Of a stretch of 64,000 nt of DNA, positions 53,094 to 63,000 are shown one piece after another. The notes under the pieces are model-generated. The model searched no databases. It was not told the origin of the DNA and saw nothing but the letters and a program-made list of their open reading frames with translations. The first letter of the stretch is position 1; each line of letters opens with the position of its first letter. The position numbers and the translations under genes were made by a program. This DNA is from Streptosporangium becharense (lineage in GTDB: Bacteria > Actinomycetota > Actinomycetes > Streptosporangiales > Streptosporangiaceae): positions 7,130,001 to 7,194,000 of the forward strand of contig NZ_JACHMP010000001.1 in the NCBI RefSeq assembly GCF_014204985.1. Direction: 5' to 3'.

Positions 53094-53117
53094 CGTCAGG
53101 AAACGACGTCAGGAAAC
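53092..53117. repeat. Tandem duplication of a 13-bp unit after the P450 stop
   Basis: GACGTCAGGAAAC occurs twice back to back, at 53092-53104 and 53105-53117, in the short gap before lanKC. It overlaps the last bases of the P450 stop codon. Confidence 0.8.
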
Positions 53118-53172
53118 ACGGCCTGATCCGAACAGTTCCCCTCACGCTTTCAGCACCCAGGAGTTCGACCAG

Positions 53173-55747
53173 ATGGACGACGCATTTCCGCAGCTGCTGG
53201 CCTTCTGCCATGCAGATCCGCTGTTCTTCGAGCCGGTTGAGCACATGCGACGACGACAGCCGGTTCCCGGCGACACGCCGGCCCCTCCCCGCCGGATGGC
53301 GCTTCAGAGAGCACGATCTGTGGTTCGCGCTGCACCCGCCCGGCGTCACGCTCCCGGAGCAGGGGTGGAAGATCCACGTCTCGGCGGCCGACGCCGACGC
53401 CGACACCGTCTGCGACCTGGTGGTGGACTTCTGCCTCGACCGGAACATCGCCGTCAAGTTCCTCCGGAGCAGGGCCGCCATGCGGCTGCTCAACAACAAG
53501 TACGCCGACCGGGGCAGCAGCGGAAAGCTGATCACGATGTACCCGGTCGACGAGGACCCGCTGGCCGGGGCGCTGCCCGCGCTGGCCGAGCTCCTGCGGG
53601 GCTTCAGCGGCCCGTACATCCTCAGCGACCTGCGGTACGAGGACTCACCGGTCTACGTGCGCTACGGCGGGTTCCGCCGGATGACATACCAGGGACCGGA
53701 CGGTGAGGTGATGTACGGGATCCGGGACCCCGACGGGCAACTGGTGCCGGACGACCGCTCCCCGGTGTTCACCCTGCCGGAATGGGTCACCGTCCCCGAG
53801 GTGCTGCGCGCATCGGTCGAGAGGTACGGTTCGGGCGGCGAGGAGGAGTTCCCCTGGCGGATCGAGCGGCCGCTGCACTTCTCCAACGGCGGCGGGGTCT
53901 ACCTCGCCCGGGACAAGGCCGCCGACGGGTACGTGGTGCTGTCGGAGGCCCGCCCGTACGCGGGCCTGGACCGGGACGGTGCCGACGCGGTGGCCCGGCT
54001 GGCGCGCGAGCGCGACATCCTGGAGCGGCTGAGCGGTCTGGAGTGCGTGCCCCGCCTGCTCGACTACACGGTGATCTGGGAGCACCACTTCCTGGTCGAG
54101 GAGTACATCGAGGGCAAGAGCTTGATGGAGGAGGTGTTCGAGCGCTACCCCCTGGTCGGCCCCGAGCCGTCCGCCGAGACACTGGCCGCCTACACCCGGT
54201 GGGCGACCGATGTCCTGGCCAGGATCGACCACGCGCTCATGTCCATCCACGCCAGGGGGGGTGCGCTTCACCGACCTGCACCCCGGAAACGTCATCGTCC
54301 GCCCGGACGGGCGCGTCGCGCTGATCGACTTCGAGATCGCCTCCGATCTGACCGACCCGCAGCCTCCCGGGCTCGCCACTCCGGGATTCGCCGCGCCGGG
54401 CAGCCTCTTCGGCCGCGAAGCCGACGACTACACCCTGAACTGCCTGCGGCAGTGGATGTTCCTGCCGATCACTCCTCTGCAGGAGCGGGACCCGGTCAAG
54501 CTGGCCACCCTCACCGAGGTCATCAGCGGGCACTTCCCGGTGCCGCCGGGATTCGGGACGCGTATGGTGCGGCGGTTCGCCAAAGCCCGGGGCCCCTGGG
54601 CGAGGACGGGCCGGCCTGGATGTTCGACACCGAGAACCTCGACTGGCCGGCCATCCGCGACTCGCTCGTGGCGGGGATCACCGCGAGCGCGACGCCCGAC
54701 CGCGAGGACCGGCTCTTCCCCGGAGACCCGCAGCAGTTCGCGACCGGCGGGTTCACCGTGGCGACCGGCGCCGCCGGGGTGCTGTGGGCGATGCACCAGG
54801 TCGGTGCCGAGGTGGCGTCCGAGCATGTGGACTGGCTCGTCGCGGCCGCCCGCCGGGCCACCGACCCGCGGCCGGGCCTCATGGACGGGTTGCACGGCGT
54901 GGCGGCGACGCTCGAGTCGCTCGGACGTCGTGACGACGCCCTCGACATGCTCGACCGTGCCCGGAAGCTGCACGACGGCCTGGTGGTACCCGGAGTGCAC
55001 AGCGGGCTGGCCGGAGCGGGTCTCAACCTCCTGCACTTCGCCGAGACCACCGGAGACGAAGGGCTGTTCACCGAGGCCCTGGACATCGGCGAGCGGCTGG
55101 CCGCGGAAGTCGTCGACGGCGAGTCGCGGATGTTCAGGCCGGAGGAAAGGGGCGGCCTCCAGTACGGGCTGACCGGGGTGGCCTCCTACTTCCTCAAGCT
55201 GCACGACGTCACCGGCGAGGTCCGTCATCTCGACCTGGCCGGGCAGGCGCTGCGGCGCGAGATCGACCGGGGCCAGGTGCTGCCGGACGGCACGTTCCAG
55301 CTGCTGGAGAACAACCGCTACCTCGCCTATCTCGGCACCGGCAGCGGCGGTCTGGCGCTGGTCCTGTCCCAGTACCTGGCCCGGCGTGACGAACCGGATC
55401 ACCACAGCGTCATCGACGGTGCCCGGCGTGCCTCCCGGTCGCCGTTCATCCGTCACCCGGCCCTGTTCATGGGACGGGCGGGCGCCATCGCGACTCTTCA
55501 CCTCCTCGGCCTGCCCGAGGACCGGCCCGTGGTCCGTGGCCACGTGCGCCGACTCGCCTGGCACGCCCTGTCCTACCAAGGCCACCTGGCCTTCCCCGGC
55601 AACCAACTCCTGCGGCTTTCCCTGGACCTGGAAACGGGTTCGGCCGGAGTCCTGGTCGCCCTCAGCGTCGCGTTCGACCAGAGCGCGTCGATCATCCCCG
55701 TTCTCGATCTGCGGTCTCCCGCACTCGAGATGACAGAAAGGAAGTAA
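53173..55747 (+). pseudogene. lanKC: Class III lanthipeptide synthetase LanKC, interrupted by three frame changes
   Basis: The family order is intact. A lyase domain (FCHADPLFFEPVEHM, then TRRPLPAGW and QGWKIHVSA) comes first. A Ser/Thr-kinase domain (HFSNGGGVYLARD, FLVEEYIEGKSLMEEV, FTDLHPGNVIV, LIDFEIASD) is second. A LanC-like cyclase half (MDGLHGVAATL, GVHSGLAGAG, YLGTGSGGLAL) is third and lacks the zinc Cys/His ligands, which marks class III. The reading frame changes near 53246-53252 (+1), at a G7 run 54255-54261 (+1), and near 54588-54600 (-1). Start is ATG 53173 with AGGAG upstream. Either the gene is decaying or the assembly has indels, two of them at GC homopolymer sites. It would dehydrate and crosslink the LanA peptide. 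Confidence 0.85.
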
Positions 55748-55751
55748 AAAC

Positions 55752-55886
55752 ATGGCTTTCGTCCTCCAGCTCCAGGGGCTCCAGGCTGCCGCGACCAAGG
55801 GTCCGCGCACCTGCTACAGCCACGTCACCTCGTACAACAACACGGAGTGCCGGATCGTCACCCAGGCCCAGACGCCGGACGCCTGA
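55752..55886 (+). CDS. lanA: Class III lanthipeptide precursor peptide
   Basis: This 44-residue peptide starts 4 bp after the LanKC stop. Its N-terminal leader holds the class III recognition pattern LQLQGL (residues 5-10). The core after KGP runs RTCYSHVTSYNNTEC and then RIVTQAQTPDA, with Cys21, Cys33, two Ser and several Thr. The canonical labionin motif SxxSxxxC is absent; the nearest match is S23-x-x-T26 with Cys33 six residues further on. GAAAGGAAG upstream is a good ribosome-binding site. Confidence 0.82.
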   Translation: MAFVLQLQGLQAAATKGPRTCYSHVTSYNNTECRIVTQAQTPDA

Positions 55887-56024
55887 TCAGTGACCCGGTG
55901 CCGGGGGTTCTGCGACGGCCCCCGGCACCGGTCGAACCGGGGCCGCCGCACCGGTGCTCCTCCCCGGAGCCCGATGCGGTGGCCCCGCGCCATCCCCGGT
56001 TCCGAACGTTATTGCGAGGCAGTT

Positions 56025-57874
56025 GTGGACACGCAGCGTGATCAGCCCGACGCCCCGGTGGGGGCCGCGACGGCCGGGCCCGGCGTCTCCGGGTCCGGAG
56101 AGCCGGTCCCCGGCGGTGACGGTGCCGGTGCGCCGCCCGGCCCGTCGCCCGTCTGGCGGGTGCTGCTGGGTTACATGCGCCCGTCCTGGCGCTGGCTCGT
56201 CCTCGGCGGGCTGCTGAGCCTGGCGGCCGGGGCGGTCGGGCTGATGCTCCCGCTGACGGCCAGGCGGCTGGTCGACGACCTTGGCGCGGACCGGCCGTTG
56301 GCCGGTGTGCTGGCGCTGATGGGCGTCCTGGTCGTGGTGACCGCGGTGGCCGGCCCGCTGGGGGCGTACGTGCTGCGCCGCACCGGCGAGTCGATCGTGC
56401 TCACGGCCCGCCGCCGCCTGGTCTCCCACCTGCTGCGGCTGCGGATTCCGGCCGTCGACCACACCGAGCCCGGTGATCTGATATCCCGGGTCACCTCCGA
56501 CACCACCCTGTTGCGTCAGGTCACCACCGACTCGCTCGTCGGCGCGGTCACCGGCGGGCTGATGCTCCTGGCGACCGTGGCGGTGATGGCCGTGCTCGAC
56601 CCGGTGCTGCTGGCGGTCACGCTGGCGGTGCTGGCCCTGTCCGGGATGATCGTCCGCGTGGTCATGCCGTGGGTCAGCCGGGCGAGCGGAGACGCCCAGA
56701 AAGCGGTGGGGCGATGGGAGCGGCCCTGGAGCGGATGCTCGGGGCGTTGCGCACCGTGAAGGCCTCCGGCGCCGAGCACCGCGAGGAGGCGGTCATCCAC
56801 CGGGCCGCCGAGCGGGCGTGGCGGGCCAGCGTGCGCGCAGCCAAGTGGCTGGCGATCGCCGGGCACACCGCCGAGTTCGCCCTGCAGGTGGCCTTCTTCA
56901 CGGTCCTCGCGGTGGGCCGGGCCCGGGTGGCCTCCGGGGCGATCGACGTGGGGACGCTGATCGCGTTCCTGATGTACGTGTTCTACCTGGTGCTGCCTCT
57001 TCAGCAACTCATCAGCGCGGTCGGCCAGTACCAGGTCGGGGCCGCGGCGGTCGCCCGCATCCAGGAGGCCGAGCGGCTGCCCGCCGAGCCGTCGCGTCCG
57101 GCCGCGGCGCTTCCGGTGCCCGGTGCGGCACCGGCGGAGCTGGAGTTCCGGGAGGTGCACTTCCGTTACGTGCCCGATCTGCCGCCGGTGCACCGCGGGG
57201 TGAGCTTCGCCGTCCCGCCACGGGGCATGACCGCGTTCGTCGGACCCTCCGGCGCGGGCAAGACCACCCTCTTCTCCCTCATCGAGCGCTTCTACGACCC
57301 GACCGGGGGAAGCATCCTGCTCGACGGCCGTGACCTGAGCGAATGGGACATCCCGCAACTCCGGTCCGCGATCGGGTACGTCGAGCAGGACGCCCCGGTC
57401 CTGTCGGGATCCCTGCGCGACAACCTCGTGCTCGGCGCCCCCGAGGCCACCGACCACGAGATCCGGCGGGTGCTGAGCGTCGCCCGTCTCGACGACCTGG
57501 TGGCACGGCTGCCCCGGGGCCTGGACACCCTGGTCGGCCACCGCGGCACCAAGCTCTCCGGCGGTGAGCGCCAGCGCGTGGCCGTCGCCCGCGCGCTCCT
57601 GCGCCGCCCGCGCCTGCTGCTGCTGCTGGACGAGGCCACCTCGCAGCTCGACGCGGTCAACGAGGCGGCGCTGCGGGACACGGTCGCCGAGGTCGCCCGG
57701 ACGACGACGGTGCTGGTCGTGGCGCACCGGTTGTCCACGGTCACCCTGGCCGACCGGATCGTGGTGGTGAACGCGGGCAGGGTCCAGGCGGTCGGTACCC
57801 ACACCGAGCTGGTCGCCGCGGACCCGCTCTACGCCGAGCTCGCCGCCACCCAGTTCCTCGCCGCCACCCTCTGA
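56025..57874 (+). pseudogene. ABC transporter (permease-ATPase fusion) of the lanthipeptide locus, one frameshift
   Basis: The 5' part (GTG at 56025) encodes a Pro/Gly-rich N-terminus and the first membrane helices (WLVLGGLLSLAAGAVGLML, etc.). The 3' part encodes later helices and a complete ATPase: Walker [11 protein letters not shown]-loop YVEQD, signature [13 protein letters not shown], Walker [10 protein letters not shown] and the H-loop VAHRLS. The frames join at a GGGG run near 56708-56711, where one G appears to be missing. It probably exports the lanthipeptide, as a homodimeric half-transporter. No peptidase C39 domain is present, so the leader is removed elsewhere. Confidence 0.85.
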
Positions 57875-58013
57875 GACGCCGGAGGAGGCCGCTGCCGCCG
57901 GGAATTCGGCCGGAGACATGGCTTGTCCGGCAGCCGGAACGGATCCGCCGGGGAACGGGGAGAAGGTCCCTATCCCGAGGACGGGCGCCGCAGGGAACCG
58001 GCCCGCCCGGCGG

Positions 58014-59741
58014 TCACGGTGCCGCGTCCCCGGCGTCCGGGGACTCCCGCCGCCACTGCTCGTAGGCGGCGACCGCGGTGGGCAGGGTCGGGAAGATGCG
58101 GCCGGGGCCGACGCGCGCGGTCAGCCCGAAGGCGTCCAAAGCGTCGCGCAGGTCCTGCTTGACGCGGGCCATGGCGAAGACGACGCCCCGGCGCTCCAGC
58201 TCGCGGCGGAGGGAGTCGACGGCGTCCAGGCCGGTGAAGTCGACCTCGACGTTGGACTCGGCGTTGAGCACGAACCAGGAGACGGGGCCCTCCTGCTGGT
58301 CGACCGCGGCCAGCGCGCGGCGCCGGAAGTCCTCGGCGTTGGCGAAGAACAGCGGCGAGTCGTAGCGGTAGACGACCAGCCCCGGCAGCGTGCGCGCCTG
58401 CGGGTAGTCGTCGACGTCGTGCATGCCGGCCAGGCCGGGAACGGTGCCGAGGATCGCGTCGTGCGGCCGGGCGATGCGGGAGAGCATCTCGGCGACCGAC
58501 AGGCCGACCGCGGCCAGCACGCCGTACAGGATGTCGAAGGCGAGCACGCCGGAGAATGCGCCGAGCGCGAGCAGGAACTCGCTGCGCCGGAACGCCGCCA
58601 GACGCCGGAACCCGGCGACGTCGATCAGCCGTGCCGCGGCGTAGACGACGATGGCGCCCAGCGCCGCGGAGGGGAAGGACGCCAGCAGCGGCCCCGCGAA
58701 GAGCAGGACGGCGATCACCGCTGCCAGCGCGACGAGGGAGAGCACCTGGGTCCGGCCGCCGGCGGCGTCGCCCAGAGCGGTGCGGCTGCCGCTGCTGCTG
58801 ACCGGGAAACCGCGCAGGAGGCCCGCACCGATGTTGGCCGCGCCCAGGGCGAGCAGTTCCTGGTTGGCGTCGATCTCGTAACCGCGCCGGGCGGCGAAGG
58901 ACCGAGCGGTGAGGATGTTGTCGGTATAGCCCACCAGCAGCACGCCGGTCGCGGGCAGCAGCAGGGACGCGAGGTCGGCGGCGGTCGGAGGCGACGGCGC
59001 GGGGAGTCCCGAGGGGATCGCACCCACCACCCGGATGCCGTACCGCTCCAGCCCGAACACCGCCACGGCCGCGGTCGCCATGAGCACCGCGAGCAGTGGG
59101 GCGGGAGCCCGGGGGAGGAACCACCGCAGGGTGAACAGGAACGCGAGGATCGCTCCGGCCAGCAGTAACGTGGCGGCGTGGACGTGCGGCAGCCCGTCCA
59201 CGAAGGAGGCCAGCTGCGCGAAGAGGCTCTCCCCGCTCACCGGGATCCCGGTGAGCTTGCCGAGCTGGCCCACGATCATGATCAGTGCCACCCCGGTCAT
59301 GTAGCCCACCAGGATCGGTCTGGACAGCAGGTCGGCGACGAATCCGAGCCGCATCGCCCAGCAGAGGAGGCAGAGCAGCCCGACGAGGACCGCCAGCGCG
59401 GCCGCCAGCGCGGCGTACCGGGCCGGGTCTCCGGCGGCGAGCGGTCCCACGGCGACGGCGGTCATGAGCGCGGTCGTCGACTCGGGGCCGACGGAGAGCT
59501 GCCGGGACGACCCGAGCAGCGCGTACAGCGCCAGCGGGGCCAGGATCGCCCACAGCCCGGCCACGGGCGGCAGCCCGGCCACGGTGGCGTAGGCCATGAC
59601 CTGTGGGATCAGGTAGGCCGCCACCGTGATCCCGGCGACCAGGTCCCCGCGTAGCCGGCCGCGGTCGTACCGGGCCAGAAGGACGGCTCCCGGCAGCAGC
59701 CGGTGGGCGAGGCGGTTCACGCGCGGTCTGGCCACGATCAC
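58014..59741 (-). CDS. SulP family anion transporter with STAS domain
   Basis: This 575-residue protein has the SulP core (VAGITVAAYLIPQVMAYATVAGLPPVAGLW near the N-terminus in pieces, and SVGPESTTALM). About 10-12 hydrophobic segments follow, then a C-terminal STAS domain from about residue 445 (YRYDSPLFFANAEDFRRR, then LNAESNVEVDFTGLDAVDSL). It imports sulfate, bicarbonate or a similar anion. It is convergent with the ABC transporter gene. The start at 59741 (ATG) has no strong ribosome-binding site. Confidence 0.92.
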   Translation of the reverse strand: MIVARPRVNRLAHRLLPGAVLLARYDRGRLRGDLVAGITVAAYLIPQVMAYATVAGLPPVAGLWAILAPLALYALLGSSRQLSVGPESTTALMTAVAVGPLAAGDPARYAALAAALAVLVGLLCLLCWAMRLGFVADLLSRPILVGYMTGVALIMIVGQLGKLTGIPVSGESLFAQLASFVDGLPHVHAATLLLAGAILAFLFTLRWFLPRAPAPLLAVLMATAAVAVFGLERYGIRVVGAIPSGLPAPSPPTAADLASLLLPATGVLLVGYTDNILTARSFAARRGYEIDANQELLALGAANIGAGLLRGFPVSSSGSRTALGDAAGGRTQVLSLVALAAVIAVLLFAGPLLASFPSAALGAIVVYAAARLIDVAGFRRLAAFRRSEFLLALGAFSGVLAFDILYGVLAAVGLSVAEMLSRIARPHDAILGTVPGLAGMHDVDDYPQARTLPGLVVYRYDSPLFFANAEDFRRRALAAVDQQEGPVSWFVLNAESNVEVDFTGLDAVDSLRRELERRGVVFAMARVKQDLRDALDAFGLTARVGPGRIFPTLPTAVAAYEQWRRESPDAGDAAP

Positions 59742-59893
59742 CTTTTTATCCCAGCTCGGAGGGGGACGGCCTCATCGTTTCCCGGTGGTCGGCTCCGCGA
59801 ACCAGCGCTCGACCAGGTCCGGCCAGGATGAGCCGCGTGCCGAATCGGCGCAGGACGAATGATCGGCTGCGGGGAGACATACGGCACCACGTG

Positions 59894-59931
59894 ACGGATC
59901 CCGTCCGGTCCGCTGACCGGACGGGATCCGT
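59894..59931 (-). terminator. Terminator hairpin 1 downstream of the PKD-repeat gene
   Basis: Arms 59894-59910 and 59915-59931 are a perfect 17-bp inverted repeat with a 4-nt loop. It lies about 105 bp past the stop of the minus-strand PKD/HAF gene and upstream of the SulP gene. Confidence 0.75.
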
Positions 59932-59943
59932 GATACGACGCCC

Positions 59944-59989
59944 CGCTCCGACCCGGGCCGCTGTACGAGGAGCGGCCCGGGGCGGAGCG
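59944..59989 (-). terminator. Terminator hairpin 2 downstream of the PKD-repeat gene
   Basis: The inner stem pairs 59952-59962 with 59971-59981 (11 bp). The outer stem pairs 59944-59950 with 59983-59989 (7 bp), separated by a one-base mismatch. With hairpin 1 it forms a tandem terminator for the large secreted-protein gene. Confidence 0.7.
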
Positions 59990-60035
59990 TCCCCGGGGCC
60001 TCACCTCGAAGTGCGGCCCCGGGGAACTGCCGGCA

Positions 60036-63000
60036 TCAGCCGCTGACGCGGACGACACCGGTCACGGTCGGCGCCGAACCGGCCGGCTGGTTGTCGTAGA
60101 CCAGCTTCCTGTTCTCGTCCCATGCCTTGACCCGCAGCTGGTCGGTGCGGTCGAACGGCTTGCCGGAGTCGACCGCGGTGATCTCGAAGGTCACCTCCGT
60201 GGTGGTGTTGACCCGCCCGGTGCCGCGCAGGATCGCGGTGCCGTCGGCCGCGGCCAGCACCGTGTAGGCGCTGTCGCGCAGGGTGAAGCCCGGGGCGTGG
60301 TAGGTCAGCACTCCGGAGGGCGTGCCGCCCTTGCGCGGGTAGCGGGCGGTGACGGCGAAGGTGGCCTTGCCCGCCCCGCCGCAGCCGGCGCTCAGCCGGC
60401 AGGAGCCGGCCGGGGAGGCCACCTGGCCGGCGCCGACCAGCGAACCGGCCGGGTCGTGGACCAGCACGTAGGCATTGTCGCCGTCGGCGGCATCCGCCGT
60501 GGTGGCGGCGCCGTCGTCATCGGTGACCGTCACCGCGATCGGGTACCGGCCGGCCTTGGTGAAGGTGTGCGTACCGGTGACCGTGCCCGCGCCGCCGGTT
60601 CCGGCCACCGCGGCGGGGAGCTGCTGCCCGCCGATCTTCCAGGTGGCGGTGTGGGTGTCGGCGGTGCCCGGATCGGTGAACGAGGCGCTCAGCGACACCG
60701 GGACGCCCACCGCGACGACCTTGGCCACGGCCGGCTCCTTGATCGACACCTCGGGTGCCCGGTTGGCGACGGCGACCGTCAGCTCGGCGGTGCCGACGGC
60801 GCCCTTGTCGTCGGTGACCGTCACGACGACTTTGCGGTCGCCGTTGTCGGCCGCCACGTGCTTCAGTGTCAGCCGCCCATCGGTCACCGGCAGCGGCTTG
60901 GGCCCGGCGCCGTCGCCGTAGTCGACGGTCGCGGTCCAGGAGGTGGAGTCCGCATCGGTGACGGTGCCCGTACCGGTCCAGGCCGTTCCCTCCTCCGCGG
61001 TGCCGGGCCCGGTCAGCTTCACCTGCGGGGCCTGGTTCGGAGTCTGGGCGGGAACCACGGTGGCGAGGAACGTCGCCGAGGTCTGCAGGCCGCCGTCGTC
61101 GCGTACGGTCACGATGACCGGGTACGTCCCGGCGGTGGCCCACCGGTGCTCCAGGGTGATCTTCTGCCCGGCCGGGGTGACCGGTGCCGGGCCGGCGCCG
61201 TCGCCGTAGTCGACGGCCGCGGTCCAGGAGGTGGAGTCGGGGTCGGCGAAGGACACCACCCGGTGGAGCGTCTCGCCCATGGTCAGCTCGACGTCGGGAC
61301 CGGCGGTCACGACGGGGGCGGTGTTGGGCGCCGCCTTCTCGATGACGTAGGGCACCGGCTGCCCGGTGGTGTCGCCCTTGCTGTCGGTGACCAGTACCAC
61401 GGCCGCACCCTGGCGGGCGGCGGTGAACGTTCGGGTCGCTGTGACGGTGCCACCGCCGGGCCCTTGCGTCACCCCGGCCGGGACCGGGGGCCCGTCACCC
61501 CACGCCACCTGCGCGGTGTGGGTGTCGGTGGTGTCGGCGTCGCTGAACTTCACGCTCAGCGTGAACGGCTGATTCACCTCGCCGTGAAGCGGCGCGGCCG
61601 GCATCTCGATGACCGGTCTGGCGTTGGCCGCCGTGCCCTGCCCGGTCAGGGTCACCACATGGGCCGGGTCGGCGCCCCGGGCGGTGGTGAAGGTCAGCTT
61701 GCCCGCCGCGTCGCCTTCCCGGGCGGGGGCGAAGGTGACCTCCGTGACGCAGGAGGCGCCCACCGCCAGTTCCACCGGGCAGTCGTTGCGTTGCGCGAAC
61801 GGCTCCTCGGCCGCGATGGCCGTGATCGGCATGGGGTCGTTGCCGCGGTTGGTCAGCTTCACCGCGACCCACTCGCCGCTCTCGCCGACCCGCACCTTCG
61901 GCCAGTCGATCGCGGTGCGATCCAGCACGTGCCGGACGGTGGCGGTGGCCGAGGCGGTGTTGTCGCCCGGGTCGGGGTCGGTGACCGCGAGGCTGGCCGC
62001 CCGGACCTGGGTCTTCAGCTCGGTGCCGTCGGTGATGCCGGCCGGCAGGGTGGCACTCACCTCGACGGTGGCCTTCCAGCCGGGCTCCAGCAGCTTGACC
62101 GTGTTGCGGAACCCGTCCTTGATCGGCGCGCAGACGCCCCGCCAGGTGTCACAGGTCGCCGTTCCGGCGGCCTGGGGGACCATCACGTCCAGCCGCACAT
62201 CGGTCGCGGCGTCGTCGCCCTTGTTGGTCACCGTGGTGGTCCAGGTGACCTTCGAGCCCGGTCCGGGCTCGGTGACCGAGACGGTGTGGGTGACCTCCAG
62301 ATCGGCCCGCGCGCTGGTCGGGCTCAGCAGGAACGAGCGCTCCTCCTGCGGGAAACCGCCCGCGGCCGGCGACCGGTCGCGCACGAAGCCCTGCGCCAGG
62401 ATCTGGCCGGCGGAGTTGACATCCAGCAGCGAGGTCAGGCCCATGCACGGTTCGGTGGTCTTGGCGGCGTCGGCCGGGCACAGCGGCCGGGGCAGCAGCT
62501 CGGCCAGCTTGTAGACCTTGCCGTCCAGCCACAGCGCCGGCGCCGCGACGGCCGGCCCACCGGACATGCCGGCCACCAGGCCGTGGTTGTTGACCGCGGT
62601 CGCCACCCCTTCGCCCAGATCGGTCCGCTCACCGTCCTGCCAGGTGTAGGCGTGATGGGTGACCGTGCTGCCCGTGTTGCAGGTCCCGCCGCCGGCCACC
62701 AGACCGGTGTCGTTGACATCGTGCGCGACACCGGCCTGAATCCTGCAGACGGGGACCGCGAGCTTGGTGATCACCCCGTCCTGGTGGACGGCCGGCTCCC
62801 ACAACTGGGGACCGGAGGCCACCTCACTCGTCACATGGGCACCGGCCACCGCGCCGCGGGCGTTGATCCGGCCGGTCGGCATGACCCCCGTCCAGAACTT
62901 CGGCATGCCGGGCAGCCGGACCATTTTCCCCTTCTCCCACAGCACATGTGAGTTGCCCGTGGAGTCCGACATATTGCCGAACACCTGGCCGTTGTCGTTG

